NCBI RefSeq assembly: GCF_003054045.1 | Contig: NZ_QBKH01000012.1 | Coordinates: 1-64,000, forward strand | DNA: 64,000 bases | Source: Sphingobacterium faecium | Lineage (GTDB): Bacteria; Bacteroidota; Bacteroidia; Sphingobacteriales; Sphingobacteriaceae | Direction: 5' to 3' | Part shown: positions 34,835 through 43,265 of the stretch, piece after piece | How the letters are laid out: each line of letters opens with the position of its first letter | Numbering within the stretch: position 1 is the first letter of the stretch | Notes under the pieces: model-generated | The model's database searches: none | Told to the model about the DNA's origin: nothing | The model's input: the letters and a program-made list of their open reading frames with translations, nothing else | Position numbers and translations under genes: made by a program

Positions 34835-35944
34835 TTAATTATCGGACAGAATTTGCATCACTAAATTAAAATCTGTACTAAGCATTACTCCTTCTGGAGA
34901 TTTACTTTCAATAATCAACTTATATGTTCCCTCGTCTAAAGAACTGTTTTTCTTTACCTGGATGATTCCAGAAGTTTCATCAATAGAAAAAATCGAATTA
35001 CTATCATTAAAACCATTATCATTTAGAGTGATGGCTTTAATGCTAAATTTGCCTTTAAACCGTCCAGGATTTACCACCGGGGCATCAGATTTAAAAGAAT
35101 TACCCAAAGGGATAACAAAACGGTTGTAAATGATTGTTAAGTCAAAGTCCTGATAATAGATCCCATAAAACAGTTTAGGTTCTGGCAATATCGATAATTT
35201 AAGATCTCTTTCTGCCAATTTATAACCGTTTTTGAAAAGTATTGGTCTCAAAGTATATACCCACTCTTTCTTTTTATTCGGATCACCAGCTTTATCAGAT
35301 ACCACAATCTGATTATTGACGATATTGACATGCTGATCTTTATTGCCGTATGAAGGATCAAATTGAAAATTTGCACCTTCCATATTGAAGTTATCCACTA
35401 CCAGATCAAATGTATTTTGGGGATCGTTGTACAGGCAATATGGAGTCAGTACCGCTGTGGCATTTGGTTCATTTTTTAAATAAAGCTGAGCAGGGTTTAC
35501 AACCAGATTAATTTTTTTTGAAAACCCCTTTAAACCATTTTCAGTTTTAGAAGTAATGATAATAGGGTAATTTTCTGGGATCGTATTCTGAAATTCGGAT
35601 GAAAACGTATTGTTTGGATATAATTTACCAGAATAAATAAACATCCTTGAATGCTCACGATCAAATTTAATTGACTGTTTTACAAGATCCAACAAAGAGT
35701 GATCCTTATCGACCTGTTGGCCAGGATGGTCGACAGTTATTTCCAAAGAAATATCATCGGCGCTATATTCTTCAGGAAGCTGATAAGAAAGGGTGTCACC
35801 ATAGATTACGGAAACGCCATCCGGTATAGGTAATGGAGGTAGATAGCCATTGACTATCGTATCCTTAGTACAGGATATCGCAACTAAACAGAATAGCGTC
35901 ATTACTCCTAATTTTAATAGCGATAACGTTTTAAGATTGCACAT
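34835..35944 (-). CDS. Hypothetical cadherin-like lipoprotein
   Basis: This 369-residue lipoprotein (lipobox CLVAISC) has strand-rich Ig/cadherin-like segments: SIDETSGIIQVKKNSSLDEG and the YKLIIESKSPEGVMLSTDF end. The mid part includes PIPDGVSVIYGDTLSY. I do not recognise an exact family; surface glycan binding is one option for such Bacteroidota lipoproteins. It is a single-gene unit with its own terminator, divergent in orientation to nothing close, and follows a 508-base gap. Confidence 0.75.
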   Translation of the reverse strand: MCNLKTLSLLKLGVMTLFCLVAISCTKDTIVNGYLPPLPIPDGVSVIYGDTLSYQLPEEYSADDISLEITVDHPGQQVDKDHSLLDLVKQSIKFDREHSRMFIYSGKLYPNNTFSSEFQNTIPENYPIIITSKTENGLKGFSKKINLVVNPAQLYLKNEPNATAVLTPYCLYNDPQNTFDLVVDNFNMEGANFQFDPSYGNKDQHVNIVNNQIVVSDKAGDPNKKKEWVYTLRPILFKNGYKLAERDLKLSILPEPKLFYGIYYQDFDLTIIYNRFVIPLGNSFKSDAPVVNPGRFKGKFSIKAITLNDNGFNDSNSIFSIDETSGIIQVKKNSSLDEGTYKLIIESKSPEGVMLSTDFNLVMQILSDN

Positions 35945-36453
35945 TTTTTTTCAATTAAAAAATAAAAAATAGTTGATTTACGTAAATCAGATTCAATCGC
36001 AAAATTATACGCTTTTGGAGTATATAGATTTCGGTTTTCGTGCACATAGTTTTATTATTCAAATCGATGTATAGATTGATCAAAAACACTTGATGTGGTC
36101 TTTACCGAAATGTCTTTTAACTAACCAAAACGGCTATTTTTCTACGACTCGACAATAATTGCTATCACTACCCATCTGACGATATTCATGCCTATATCTA
36201 AAATAAAAAAACAATATAGTATCCCTTAAAAACTATGCTTTATCCATCTGCAGATAAGACCTCTTTATAGGAAATCCCCTTCTTTTTTACATACCATGTT
36301 GTGCATGCGTTTTTTGTAATTTCATCATGCCAAAATGACTATCCTCTTCCAACACCTCATTATTTACAATAATAAAACTCAGAAAAGGATTCATTTTAAT
36401 GGATCCTTTTCTGAGTTTTATTAAACGGTACTTGCACTATATTTTTAACAAAC
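35945..36453. other. Intergenic region with one terminator
   Basis: About 509 bases. Promoter of the lipoprotein at the left, the hairpin at 36371-36422 at the right, nothing else recognised. Confidence 0.6.
36371..36422 (-). terminator. Terminator after the isochorismatase-like gene
   Basis: AATAAAACTCAGAAAAGGAT (36371-36390) pairs perfectly with 36403-36422 over a 12-base loop, downstream of the minus-strand gene ending at 36454. Confidence 0.85.
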
Positions 36454-36996
36454 CTATGCTGACAAATATTCTTCAGTATCCTGAATTTTAGCGTAAAAAA
36501 ATGTTAATGCCGCTAAAAAAGCATGGTGTACATCAGCAGCTTTTACATGCTGACCATTGATCTCCAAGTCACGAGTTGCGCAAGCATCACTGATTACAGT
36601 ACAATCAAACCCAAAATCAAATGCAGCCCGAGTACCAGCATCTACACACATATGGGTCATCATACCTGTAATCACAAGTTCTGTGATATTGTTCTCTTTC
36701 AGATATGCTAACAGATCAGTGTCACGAAAACTATTTGGATAATGCTTGGTAATTACTTTTTCACCTTGCAATGGCTTCACGTTATCGTGAATTTCAACAC
36801 CCCTTGTACCTGGCGCAAAGTACGGTGCACCTTCCGGAGATAGATGCTGTACATGTACGACAGTCAACTCTTCCTTTCTAAAGTGCTCAAGCAATTTTTT
36901 TGTATTTTCGCTAGCAGGAATAGGATTAACCAATTCCATAGCACCATTTTCAAAATAATCATTTTGAACGTCTATAATAATCAAAGCTTTACTCAT
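36454..36996 (-). CDS. Isochorismatase-like cysteine hydrolase
   Basis: This protein of about 180 residues is an isochorismatase-family hydrolase. The catalytic triad is visible as Asp in KALIIIDVQNDY, Lys in EKVITKHYPNSF and Cys in GMMTHMCVDAGTRAAFDFGF. Members hydrolyse nicotinamide, isochorismate or carbamates; the substrate here is not clear. ATG 36996 is chosen so that the protein starts MSKALIIID; an upstream in-frame start at 37023 is less likely. It seems to be a single-gene unit. Confidence 0.92.
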   Translation of the reverse strand: MSKALIIIDVQNDYFENGAMELVNPIPASENTKKLLEHFRKEELTVVHVQHLSPEGAPYFAPGTRGVEIHDNVKPLQGEKVITKHYPNSFRDTDLLAYLKENNITELVITGMMTHMCVDAGTRAAFDFGFDCTVISDACATRDLEINGQHVKAADVHHAFLAALTFFYAKIQDTEEYLSA

Positions 36997-37192
36997 AACT
37001 ATTTTATTTATATTATTCGTCAAATTTAACGCTAAACTTAGGTCTAGCTTATACCATTATGAATTATTAAACTACCATTTTGATAAAAAAACATTTAACC
37101 ACCGCATCAGTTAGCAATAATAAAGTATCGGTAATATTGCTGGTTCGATAAAAATAAACGGCTGAACAGTATTCTGTTTGGTTAACCAATTT

Positions 37193-37606
37193 TTATTTTA
37201 ACAGTATAGCCTCTAAAGAAATATCAATCTTAAGTGCATTGCCGATCGGACACATTTCCTTGGCTTTCTGTGCAAAAACTTGGAACTGTTCTTCAGTTAT
37301 TGCAGGAATTTTAGCTTGTAATGTCAAATTGGAATTGCTGATAACATTGTTGCTTATCACCAGCGAAATACTTGTTTCAATAGTGTCGGCAGAAAGTCCG
37401 TTTTCTCCGAGGATATAAGCCAATGTCATTGTATAACACGAAGCGTGAGCAGAAGCCAGCAATTCTTCCGGATTGCTAAAACTGCCATCATTTTTAGCGT
37501 AAGAAGGTTTAAATGCTATGCTATTCAATTTCGAATTTTCAATATCCAATTGTCCGTTTCCCTGTTTAAAACTTCCTTGCCAAACGGCTTTAACACTTGT
37601 TTCCAT
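37193..37606 (-). CDS. OsmC family peroxiredoxin-like protein
   Basis: This 137-residue OsmC-type protein has the two redox cysteines C57 (ASAHASCYTMTLA) and C119 (AKEMCPIGNALK). It reduces organic hydroperoxides, and it is closer to OsmC than to the Ohr at 12095. It lies beside a fragment of an AraC gene and other small detoxification genes in the same orientation. Confidence 0.92.
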   Translation of the reverse strand: METSVKAVWQGSFKQGNGQLDIENSKLNSIAFKPSYAKNDGSFSNPEELLASAHASCYTMTLAYILGENGLSADTIETSISLVISNNVISNSNLTLQAKIPAITEEQFQVFAQKAKEMCPIGNALKIDISLEAILLK

Positions 37607-37627
37607 AAACTTAATTTTAATAAAATT

Positions 37628-37882
37628 TTATAGTACAAAGTTACCGGCTCTTAGAATTTCATACAATGGATATTGGGCACATTGTATAGGACATTTTGCC
37701 CATTCTTTAGTTTTTGCTTTGTATTTTTCTAATTCAATAGGTGATTTTTCTGTTTGTATTTTAAAAAAACGGACAAAATAAGATTGGTCATCATATCCAA
37801 GCTGGACAGCAATCTCCTTTACCGTAAGATCTGTATTGGCAAGCAATCGCGGGGCACAAAATGCGCCCACCATATTTTCCAT
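37628..37882 (-). pseudogene. Chimeric remnant: NmrA gene segment fused to AraC C-terminus
   Basis: This 84-residue frame begins MENMVGAFCAP, which is a copy of the middle of the NmrA-like gene, and continues with the last helix-turn-helix of an AraC regulator (LTVKEIAVQLGYDDQSYFVR). At DNA level 37850-37900 matches 38758-38808 at 46 of 51 positions. The N-terminal sensor and first HTH of the AraC are gone. This is a recombination scar, not a normal gene. Note that the segment keeps the frame, so it may still be translated. Confidence 0.85.
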
Positions 37883-37918
37883 ATAGATTGTAGATTCGAT
37901 TTTAAATTATTTAAGATA

Positions 37919-38308
37919 TCACTTACCAAAAAAATCATCATCCACAGACTGGTCATCTGAAAATGTCCAAACCTGAATTATTTTTCCGTCTTTTACTTCG
38001 AAAAGGTCAAGACCGCCCAAATCCATATCTTTAGTTTCCGTTTTTGCGGTAAACCAAACTGGAACTGCAATCAGATTTCCACTTTCCAACATCTTTCCGT
38101 TGGGTTTCACAACCATATTCCCCGATGTGTGACTCATTATGCCCTGAAACATTTGGATAATTTCACTGAGATTATTCTTCAATCCGGCAAACTTATTGTC
38201 TCCCGGCTGACACCATCTAGTTTCTGGCGTAAATGATGAAAGTGCTTTTTCTAATTCACCCTTGCCCAATGCCTCAAAGTATGATGCAACAACTTCTTTC
38301 GCTTCCAT
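37919..38308 (-). CDS. NTF2-like (SnoaL-type) protein
   Basis: This 129-residue protein is of the nuclear transport factor 2 / SnoaL fold, a small cone-shaped domain found in enzymes and ligand-binding proteins. Segments EVVASYFEALGKGELEKALSS, FTPETRWCQPGDNKFAGLK and GLDLFEVKDGKIIQVWTFSD are typical. It is 17 bases downstream of the NmrA gene, probably co-transcribed. No specific substrate is evident. Confidence 0.85.
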   Translation of the reverse strand: MEAKEVVASYFEALGKGELEKALSSFTPETRWCQPGDNKFAGLKNNLSEIIQMFQGIMSHTSGNMVVKPNGKMLESGNLIAVPVWFTAKTETKDMDLGGLDLFEVKDGKIIQVWTFSDDQSVDDDFFGK

Positions 38309-38325
38309 ATATTGGAATTTAATAA

Positions 38326-39222
38326 CTATTTAATGAAATAATTTTTATTATCGTGTGCCCATTGCGCTAACGAAGTCATTTCCACAGGAAGTTTTTCCAA
38401 AATTTCATTCATTTTCGAATTAAACTTAGGTGGATATTCAGTTGCGTTCTGAAGACTCTCGTAATATGCTGCAACACTAGCTGCACCTGCTTCTCCCACA
38501 AACGGTTTTAATATATCACCAAATTCATTAGGTTTTTGAGGATAATACACAATTTCTTCATCTACTCCCTTAGAAAACTGCGTCGCCAGATCATTCCCTT
38601 TTAGGTTTTCCATACCACTGATTTTGAAAGCATCTGCTTTTAAATCAACATTATAAATAGCTTCAACGACAAAAGCGCTCACATCTCTAGAAGCAATCCA
38701 CCCAATTGGCATGGCCTCAGGAGTAGGATAAGCCAATTTTTTCTCATTTGTTATAAACGGTGCACAAAATGCACCCATCATATTTTCCATATAGATAGTA
38801 GGTTCGATGATAACATAGTCCACTCCACTATTTTTCAAATAATCTCGAACATCCAATTTCACGTCATCTACCGGAGAACCTACTTTTTGAGACTCTAACC
38901 AACCACTTGTATTCCAAACAATTTTACTAACTCCATTTGCTTTCGCTGCATCAATCACATTTTTTGAATATTGTAAACCATCAAATGGATTCGGCAATGA
39001 AACAGGAATCATAAAAGCAATAGCATCAATACCTTGCGTAATTTCTAGGATTTTGGCTGCGTCATTCAGGTTTGCCAATACCGGTGTTGCACCTGCTTGA
39101 GTTAATTTTTCAAAACTTTTTTCTGAACTGGTCGCAGCAAATACTTCTGCACCTTTTTTCTTCGCTTCGCCAATTACATTGAACTGTTGTGAGCCCGTAG
39201 CTCCAAATACTAAAATTCTCAT
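38326..39222 (-). CDS. NmrA-like NAD(P)-binding protein
   Basis: This 298-residue protein has an N-terminal Rossmann motif GATGSQQFNVIG (about 7-18) and continues in the NmrA/HSCARG manner. Family members sense redox state or reduce quinones. A segment of this gene (38758-38808) is duplicated in the chimeric remnant at 37850-37900. The gene is divergent from an HxlR regulator with candidate operator repeats between, and 17 bases upstream of the NTF2-like gene. Confidence 0.88.
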   Translation of the reverse strand: MRILVFGATGSQQFNVIGEAKKKGAEVFAATSSEKSFEKLTQAGATPVLANLNDAAKILEITQGIDAIAFMIPVSLPNPFDGLQYSKNVIDAAKANGVSKIVWNTSGWLESQKVGSPVDDVKLDVRDYLKNSGVDYVIIEPTIYMENMMGAFCAPFITNEKKLAYPTPEAMPIGWIASRDVSAFVVEAIYNVDLKADAFKISGMENLKGNDLATQFSKGVDEEIVYYPQKPNEFGDILKPFVGEAGAASVAAYYESLQNATEYPPKFNSKMNEILEKLPVEMTSLAQWAHDNKNYFIK

Positions 39223-39282
39223 TTGCTAATATTTTTTTTCTATATCTTGATCAAATCTAATAATTAACTTACTTTTGCACAA

Positions 39283-39313
39283 GTACTTACCAAACAGTTT
39301 GGTACTTACCAAA
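39283..39313. promoter_or_regulatory. Direct-repeat operator between NmrA and HxlR genes
   Basis: GTACTTACCAAA occurs at 39283-39294 and again at 39302-39313, spaced 19 bases. Inside, ACCAAACAGTTTGGT is a palindrome. The position between divergent hxlR and its probable target suits an HxlR-type repressor site. Confidence 0.55.
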
Positions 39314-39335
39314 TGGTTAGAATAGCTGAATATCA

Positions 39336-39668
39336 ATGGAAAAAAAATTAAAATCAACTGCTCCTTGTGACGAGAGGTGCCCTGTAAGAGCGTCATTATC
39401 TCTGTTGGCTGGAAAATGGACACTGATGATCCTGTTTCAGATCAACGAAAACACAGTGCGGTATGGCGAACTAAAAAGAACAGTGACCGGCATCAGTGAA
39501 AAGATGCTCATTCAAGAATTAAATATGCTCGTTGAGAATAAATTGGTGATTAAAAAAGTATATCATCAAGTTCCTCCTAAAGTGGAATATACACTAACCG
39601 AATTAGGATTGAAAACCCTGCCCATAGTTGATCAACTGGCTCAATTTGGTCTCGAAAATTTAGTTTAA
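39336..39668 (+). CDS. HxlR family winged-helix transcriptional regulator
   Basis: This 110-residue regulator has the HxlR pattern: CDERCPVRASLSLLAGKWTL, LKRTVTGISEKMLIQELNML, and VEYTLTELGLKTL. Cysteines at the N-terminus (CDERC) could sense redox or electrophiles, as in YodB-type members. It is divergent from the NmrA gene with repeats at 39283-39313 between. Confidence 0.93.
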   Translation: MEKKLKSTAPCDERCPVRASLSLLAGKWTLMILFQINENTVRYGELKRTVTGISEKMLIQELNMLVENKLVIKKVYHQVPPKVEYTLTELGLKTLPIVDQLAQFGLENLV

Positions 39669-39748
39669 GAATAAATTTAGAGATCACGACTACCATAGAC
39701 GTAGAAAAAGGAAGTAATTTAATTCCTTTTTACTAAAAAAAGACTCCT

Positions 39749-40021
39749 ATGCATAAAGGAACTGGCATATTCAATAAGAAGACTACAGAAATTGAGTCAT
39801 ACTCCCTTCCTGTAAATCCAGATTATGATATATCTGCCAGAGACCAAGAATTGATCTTAGAAATATTAGAAAATTGGCTTAGGGCCGGTTATTTCAAAGA
39901 TGGTGTTACTGGTTATAAACTTTACCAAGCTTTATTAGCAAAAATTACTGTCGGGTGTCAATATTGTCCATATGAAAAGCTACTACAATTCGAAGAAAAC
40001 ACTCCTATTACGACAAATTAA
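39749..40021 (+). CDS. Hypothetical small protein
   Basis: This 90-residue protein has no signal peptide or membrane segment. It includes ISARDQELILEILENWLRAG and a CQYC pair near residues 70-73. I do not recognise a family. It follows the HxlR gene by 80 bases in the same direction. Confidence 0.5.
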   Translation: MHKGTGIFNKKTTEIESYSLPVNPDYDISARDQELILEILENWLRAGYFKDGVTGYKLYQALLAKITVGCQYCPYEKLLQFEENTPITTN

Positions 40022-40102
40022 TCAACCAATCTCCTCTTAAATGGCTCCAACTCTCCTGTTGTAATATCTGGCCAACGAGCAAAATATATAAAGCTTGGAA
40101 AA

Positions 40103-40126
40103 CCTTTCGCCATACTGTGCGAAAGG
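40103..40126 (-). terminator. Hairpin between convergent genes
   Basis: CCTTTCGC (40103-40110) pairs with 40119-40126, in the short space between two convergent genes, 20 bases past the minus-strand stop at 40146. Confidence 0.5.
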
Positions 40127-40145
40127 CTTAAACAAAGTTTAAATT

Positions 40146-40685
40146 TTAACGAAAACGGGTTAATAGATTTGCTAAGAAAATCGGTGTTTCAAAATCTTCC
40201 TCCTCGTCTTTAAATGGTCCTGAGGCTGAAGCATAATTAAATTCTTTCACTTCTAGGAACGCTTCATCTCTATACAACCACTCGACCTCCACATGTGGTT
40301 TTATTACGAGTTGGTAAATTCTGTCAATTAGTTCCGATTCATCAGTTTCTATATAATTTTCAGGAGTATATGGCTCACCATCATACAATTTCCACACCAG
40401 CAAATACTTGAAAATACTAATGCAAATAACAAAAGTACCTTCAGTTTTAGACTTTATTTCAAAACTTAAGCATCGGTCTTCGACAGGAAATGGACTGAAT
40501 CCTAAAATTTCTGACTGTGGAAAATTTGATCTAAAGTCAGTTATGACCTTCTTAAAAAGATCTGGATGATTGGCAAGAAAACGTTCACCCCGTTCGTCCA
40601 ACTTGCTCTGTTTTGAAGACTCAGATGGTCTCCAGAAAAAGTCCCAGTCAAAATATTCATCAATTACTTTTTTAAATCTATTCAT
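40146..40685 (-). CDS. Hypothetical cytosolic protein
   Basis: This 179-residue protein is acidic and lacks a signal peptide or membrane segment. It contains FDWDFFWRPSESSKQSK and EVEWLYRDEAFLEVKEFNYA. I recognise no family. The composition and lone position resemble Bacteroidota orphan or toxin-immunity-like genes, but no toxin is nearby. Confidence 0.6.
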   Translation of the reverse strand: MNRFKKVIDEYFDWDFFWRPSESSKQSKLDERGERFLANHPDLFKKVITDFRSNFPQSEILGFSPFPVEDRCLSFEIKSKTEGTFVICISIFKYLLVWKLYDGEPYTPENYIETDESELIDRIYQLVIKPHVEVEWLYRDEAFLEVKEFNYASASGPFKDEEEDFETPIFLANLLTRFR

Positions 40686-40963
40686 ATCTTCCTTAATTAC
40701 AAGTACCAGTTGAAGGGGATATCATTGCGGGAACATCCCATGAAAATAATGAGACAGAAGAGCATCTGTAAAATTTTTGCTTTCATATTATATGGTTCTA
40801 GTTAAGAAAAATTGGTTAATTTAAAACTTAAAATACAAACTTTTCTTAAGATATCATTAATTTAAAAAAAATATTTAAATAAAATCTGACGCAAAGAATT
40901 AGAAGTATAATGAGTTATTATATTTAGCAAATTCGGCGTTGACTTCAATAACTGTTACAAAAT

Positions 40964-41281
40964 TTGATTTTTTCCAGCAAAATTCAAAATATACAAAATC
41001 ATTCAAACCTCTTTAAGATAGATTTGCAATTAATTGAGTTACTATTTTTTATACTTAACCGATTTACACTATTATGTAATAACTACAAAGAAATTACAGC
41101 TGAGCTAATTACAACAAAAACAATTCACGTAGCAGACATTTACGACTATAACGAAGACCCTATAGCCGATATTTTTGAGAGATATTTTCAGTATTGCCAA
41201 AAGGCACTTTCAGAATATAGTAATGAGATTTCCCGCGATAGTTCGGTTCATTTAAATGGTTCCCAAGATTATAATAGGTGA
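40964..41281 (+). CDS. Uncertain ORF, possible decayed or small hypothetical gene
   Basis: A 105-codon frame beginning at TTG. The N-terminal ~50 residues are of low-complexity AT-rich type, but the second half (TIHVADIYDYNEDPIADIFERY) looks protein-like, with an acidic helix. No promoter, signal peptide or family is evident. It may be the 3' end of a decayed gene. Confidence 0.25.
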   Translation: MIFSSKIQNIQNHSNLFKIDLQLIELLFFILNRFTLLCNNYKEITAELITTKTIHVADIYDYNEDPIADIFERYFQYCQKALSEYSNEISRDSSVHLNGSQDYNR

Positions 41282-41519
41282 TTTTATAGTTAACCTAAAT
41301 TAATATTCAATTTACTACTTGCAAGCTCATGAAAATTTTATACCAAAAATTATGAATACGAAAGAATGTTGGGCAACGGGCTGGTTATCCAATGGTGCGT
41401 CCATTCTCATTGTTAAAAAAAGAATTAAAATCAAATCATTTCTACCTAAGTTATTCATTGTTTGAATTGTCAAATTCATAGATGAGTTAAAATAAAAGGT
41501 GTTGAATAAACAGAACCTT

Positions 41520-41551
41520 AAAGTGTAATTAAAGAGCTCAAAAGTGTAATT
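41520..41551 (+). promoter_or_regulatory. 21-bp-spaced direct repeats, candidate AraC-type operator
   Basis: AAAGTGTAATT occurs at 41520-41530 and 41541-41551, exactly two helical turns apart, just upstream of a TACATTTG -7 element (41572-41579) of the DJ-1-like gene. AraC proteins bind half-sites at this spacing, and an AraC gene converges downstream. Confidence 0.5.
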
Positions 41552-41571
41552 TTTATTGATATACCCATAGC

Positions 41572-41579
41572 TACATTTG
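41572..41579 (+). promoter_or_regulatory. Bacteroidota -7 element
   Basis: TACATTTG fits TAnnTTTG, 76 bases before the DJ-1-like ATG. Confidence 0.45.
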
Positions 41580-41654
41580 TATCGGTGTAACGATAGCTTA
41601 GCCGGCATAAGATATAGCACCTATAACAAATAATTTTAACATAATTTTTTTAAG

Positions 41655-42371
41655 ATGAAATTCATAAAATTTTCTTTACTCACTCTTCCTCTTTTAGTGT
41701 GCTCTTTAAATAGTAATGCACAGGAAAGCGCAAAAAGCACATTCAATTTCCCTACTGATCGTAAGATCAATATCGGAGTTTTAGTTTATGATGGCGTAGA
41801 GATTGTCGATACGGGTGGTCCTATTGATGTTTTTGTAAAGGCTAATAACTGGAATGGTAACTATAATATTTACACCGTATCGGCAACAGCCAATAAAAAT
41901 ATAATCATGGACGGTGGAACAGTAAACCTAGTTTCTAAATACAGCATATACGATGCTCCACAATCAGATATATTGGTTATCCCTGGAACATCTCCTGAGA
42001 TTGTCAAAACGATTTCTGAAGATAAAAAAATGATGAATTGGATTGTCTCACAGAATGAAAAGACCCAAATGACAATGTCTGTCTGTACTGGTGGACTTAT
42101 ATTGGCAAATACGGGTCTGCTCAATGGGCGCTCCGCAACTACGCATCACTGGTCAATTGATGAACTGAGATCGCATCCTAAAATAAAAGTGCAGGAAAAA
42201 ACTCGATTTGTAGTGGATGGCAAGTTTTTAACTGGCGCCGGTGTCACTTCTGGTATGGATGTGGCTCTTCAAGCTATTGAATTGATAAACGGTAAAGAAA
42301 TTGCTGACGATATCGCACTCGGAATGGTTTATGACCGTTATAATACGATGGAATTTTTACCTAAAAAATAA
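41655..42371 (+). CDS. Secreted DJ-1/PfpI family protein
   Basis: This 238-residue protein has signal peptide MKFIKFSLLTLPLLVCSLNSNAQ and a DJ-1/PfpI (class I glutaminase-like) domain. Visible parts are INIGVLVYDGVEIVDTGGPI, ILVIPGTSPEI and the nucleophile-elbow Cys in MSVCTGGLILANTGLLNG, then TTHHW. Periplasmic location is unusual for the family. It converges on an AraC gene which may regulate it. Confidence 0.9.
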   Translation: MKFIKFSLLTLPLLVCSLNSNAQESAKSTFNFPTDRKINIGVLVYDGVEIVDTGGPIDVFVKANNWNGNYNIYTVSATANKNIIMDGGTVNLVSKYSIYDAPQSDILVIPGTSPEIVKTISEDKKMMNWIVSQNEKTQMTMSVCTGGLILANTGLLNGRSATTHHWSIDELRSHPKIKVQEKTRFVVDGKFLTGAGVTSGMDVALQAIELINGKEIADDIALGMVYDRYNTMEFLPKK

Positions 42372-42390
42372 CACCAAAATAACAAATGAA

Positions 42391-42423
42391 GTAACTGTTG
42401 ACATATGACTTGTCAGCAGTTAT
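42391..42423. terminator. Hairpin between convergent genes
   Basis: GTAACTGTTGACA (42391-42403) pairs with 42411-42423, with wobble-type mismatches, over a 7-base loop. It overlaps the AraC stop region and serves both convergent genes. Confidence 0.55.
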
Positions 42424-43265
42424 TCTAATTTATCGTGAAACTGTTTTCTGTGGAATTCCTTCGGAGTTTCACCAGTATATTTCTTAAAAAAGCGGTTAAA
42501 ATAACTATCCGTTTCAAATCCCAACTCCCATGCGACTTCCTTTGCTGGAACTTTTGACCAGTACAGGAGTCTTTTTGCCTCTAGTAATAAATGCGCATCA
42601 ATTAGTTGCTTAGGTGTTTTAAGGGTTGATTTACGGACACTTTGATTTAATGTCCGCGTTGTAACATTCAGCCGATCTGCATAGAATTTTACCTGATGTT
42701 GTTTATGGTAATGTTGTTTTAGTAACGCTTTGAAACTATCATAGATTCCCTGGACATTGTGATCTTTAACTGGATACTTTACCGAAAGTCCGCAACATTG
42801 CACGATCAAAGCATTCAATAGGGCTTTAATCAATTCTTCATCGGCATCTTCTTTATCAACTTCTGTCGAAATAATTTTGATGATATGATCCAATTCTTGA
42901 AGTTTTTCAAAAGAAATTTGAATGAACGGCCGTGAGAACAACAGACTTACTTTTTGAAGAAATTGATGAGTCTGATCGGCAATAAAATGACTAGAGAATG
43001 CGATTGATACTATTTTGCAATTGCTCATGTCAGGATGCGTATGTACTTGATCAACATCCAGCATTAGCACCGCGGGCCCTGAGAGTTGCTTATTTTCAAA
43101 GTCAGAAAGATGACTCACATAACCCTCATACAAAAAGCTCAGGATATAAAAATTATGGGTGTGAGCATCTGAATCTAACTTCATAAATCGCTCCAATTCT
43201 TCTCCTGTAATCAATGAAAACTCATCCCTGAAATTTATACTGTAATTGGGTAATATACAATCCAT
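42420..43265 (-). CDS. AraC family transcriptional regulator
   Basis: This 281-residue regulator has an N-terminal cupin-like half (HTHNFYILSFLYEGYVSHLS) and a C-terminal AraC HTH pair, seen as FYADRLNVTTRTLNQSVRK and AKEVAWELGFETDSYFNRFFK. It converges on the DJ-1-like gene, which has 21-bp-spaced repeats before its promoter. Confidence 0.92.
   Translation of the reverse strand: MDCILPNYSINFRDEFSLITGEELERFMKLDSDAHTHNFYILSFLYEGYVSHLSDFENKQLSGPAVLMLDVDQVHTHPDMSNCKIVSIAFSSHFIADQTHQFLQKVSLLFSRPFIQISFEKLQELDHIIKIISTEVDKEDADEELIKALLNALIVQCCGLSVKYPVKDHNVQGIYDSFKALLKQHYHKQHQVKFYADRLNVTTRTLNQSVRKSTLKTPKQLIDAHLLLEAKRLLYWSKVPAKEVAWELGFETDSYFNRFFKKYTGETPKEFHRKQFHDKLE

Larger units (their letters stand above)
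40686..41654. other. Low-confidence intergenic stretch before the DJ-1-like gene
   Basis: About 970 bases. A possible ORF (40964-41281) is listed separately. A 37-codon plus-strand frame near 41352 and a minus-strand frame at 41327-41620 show no family likeness. The right end has the direct repeats at 41520-41551 and a TACATTTG element at 41572-41579. Confidence 0.5.

Noticed and set aside
41327..41620. 97-codon minus-strand frame before the DJ-1-like gene
   Set aside because: It covers the promoter and direct repeats of the DJ-1-like gene and has no family likeness.
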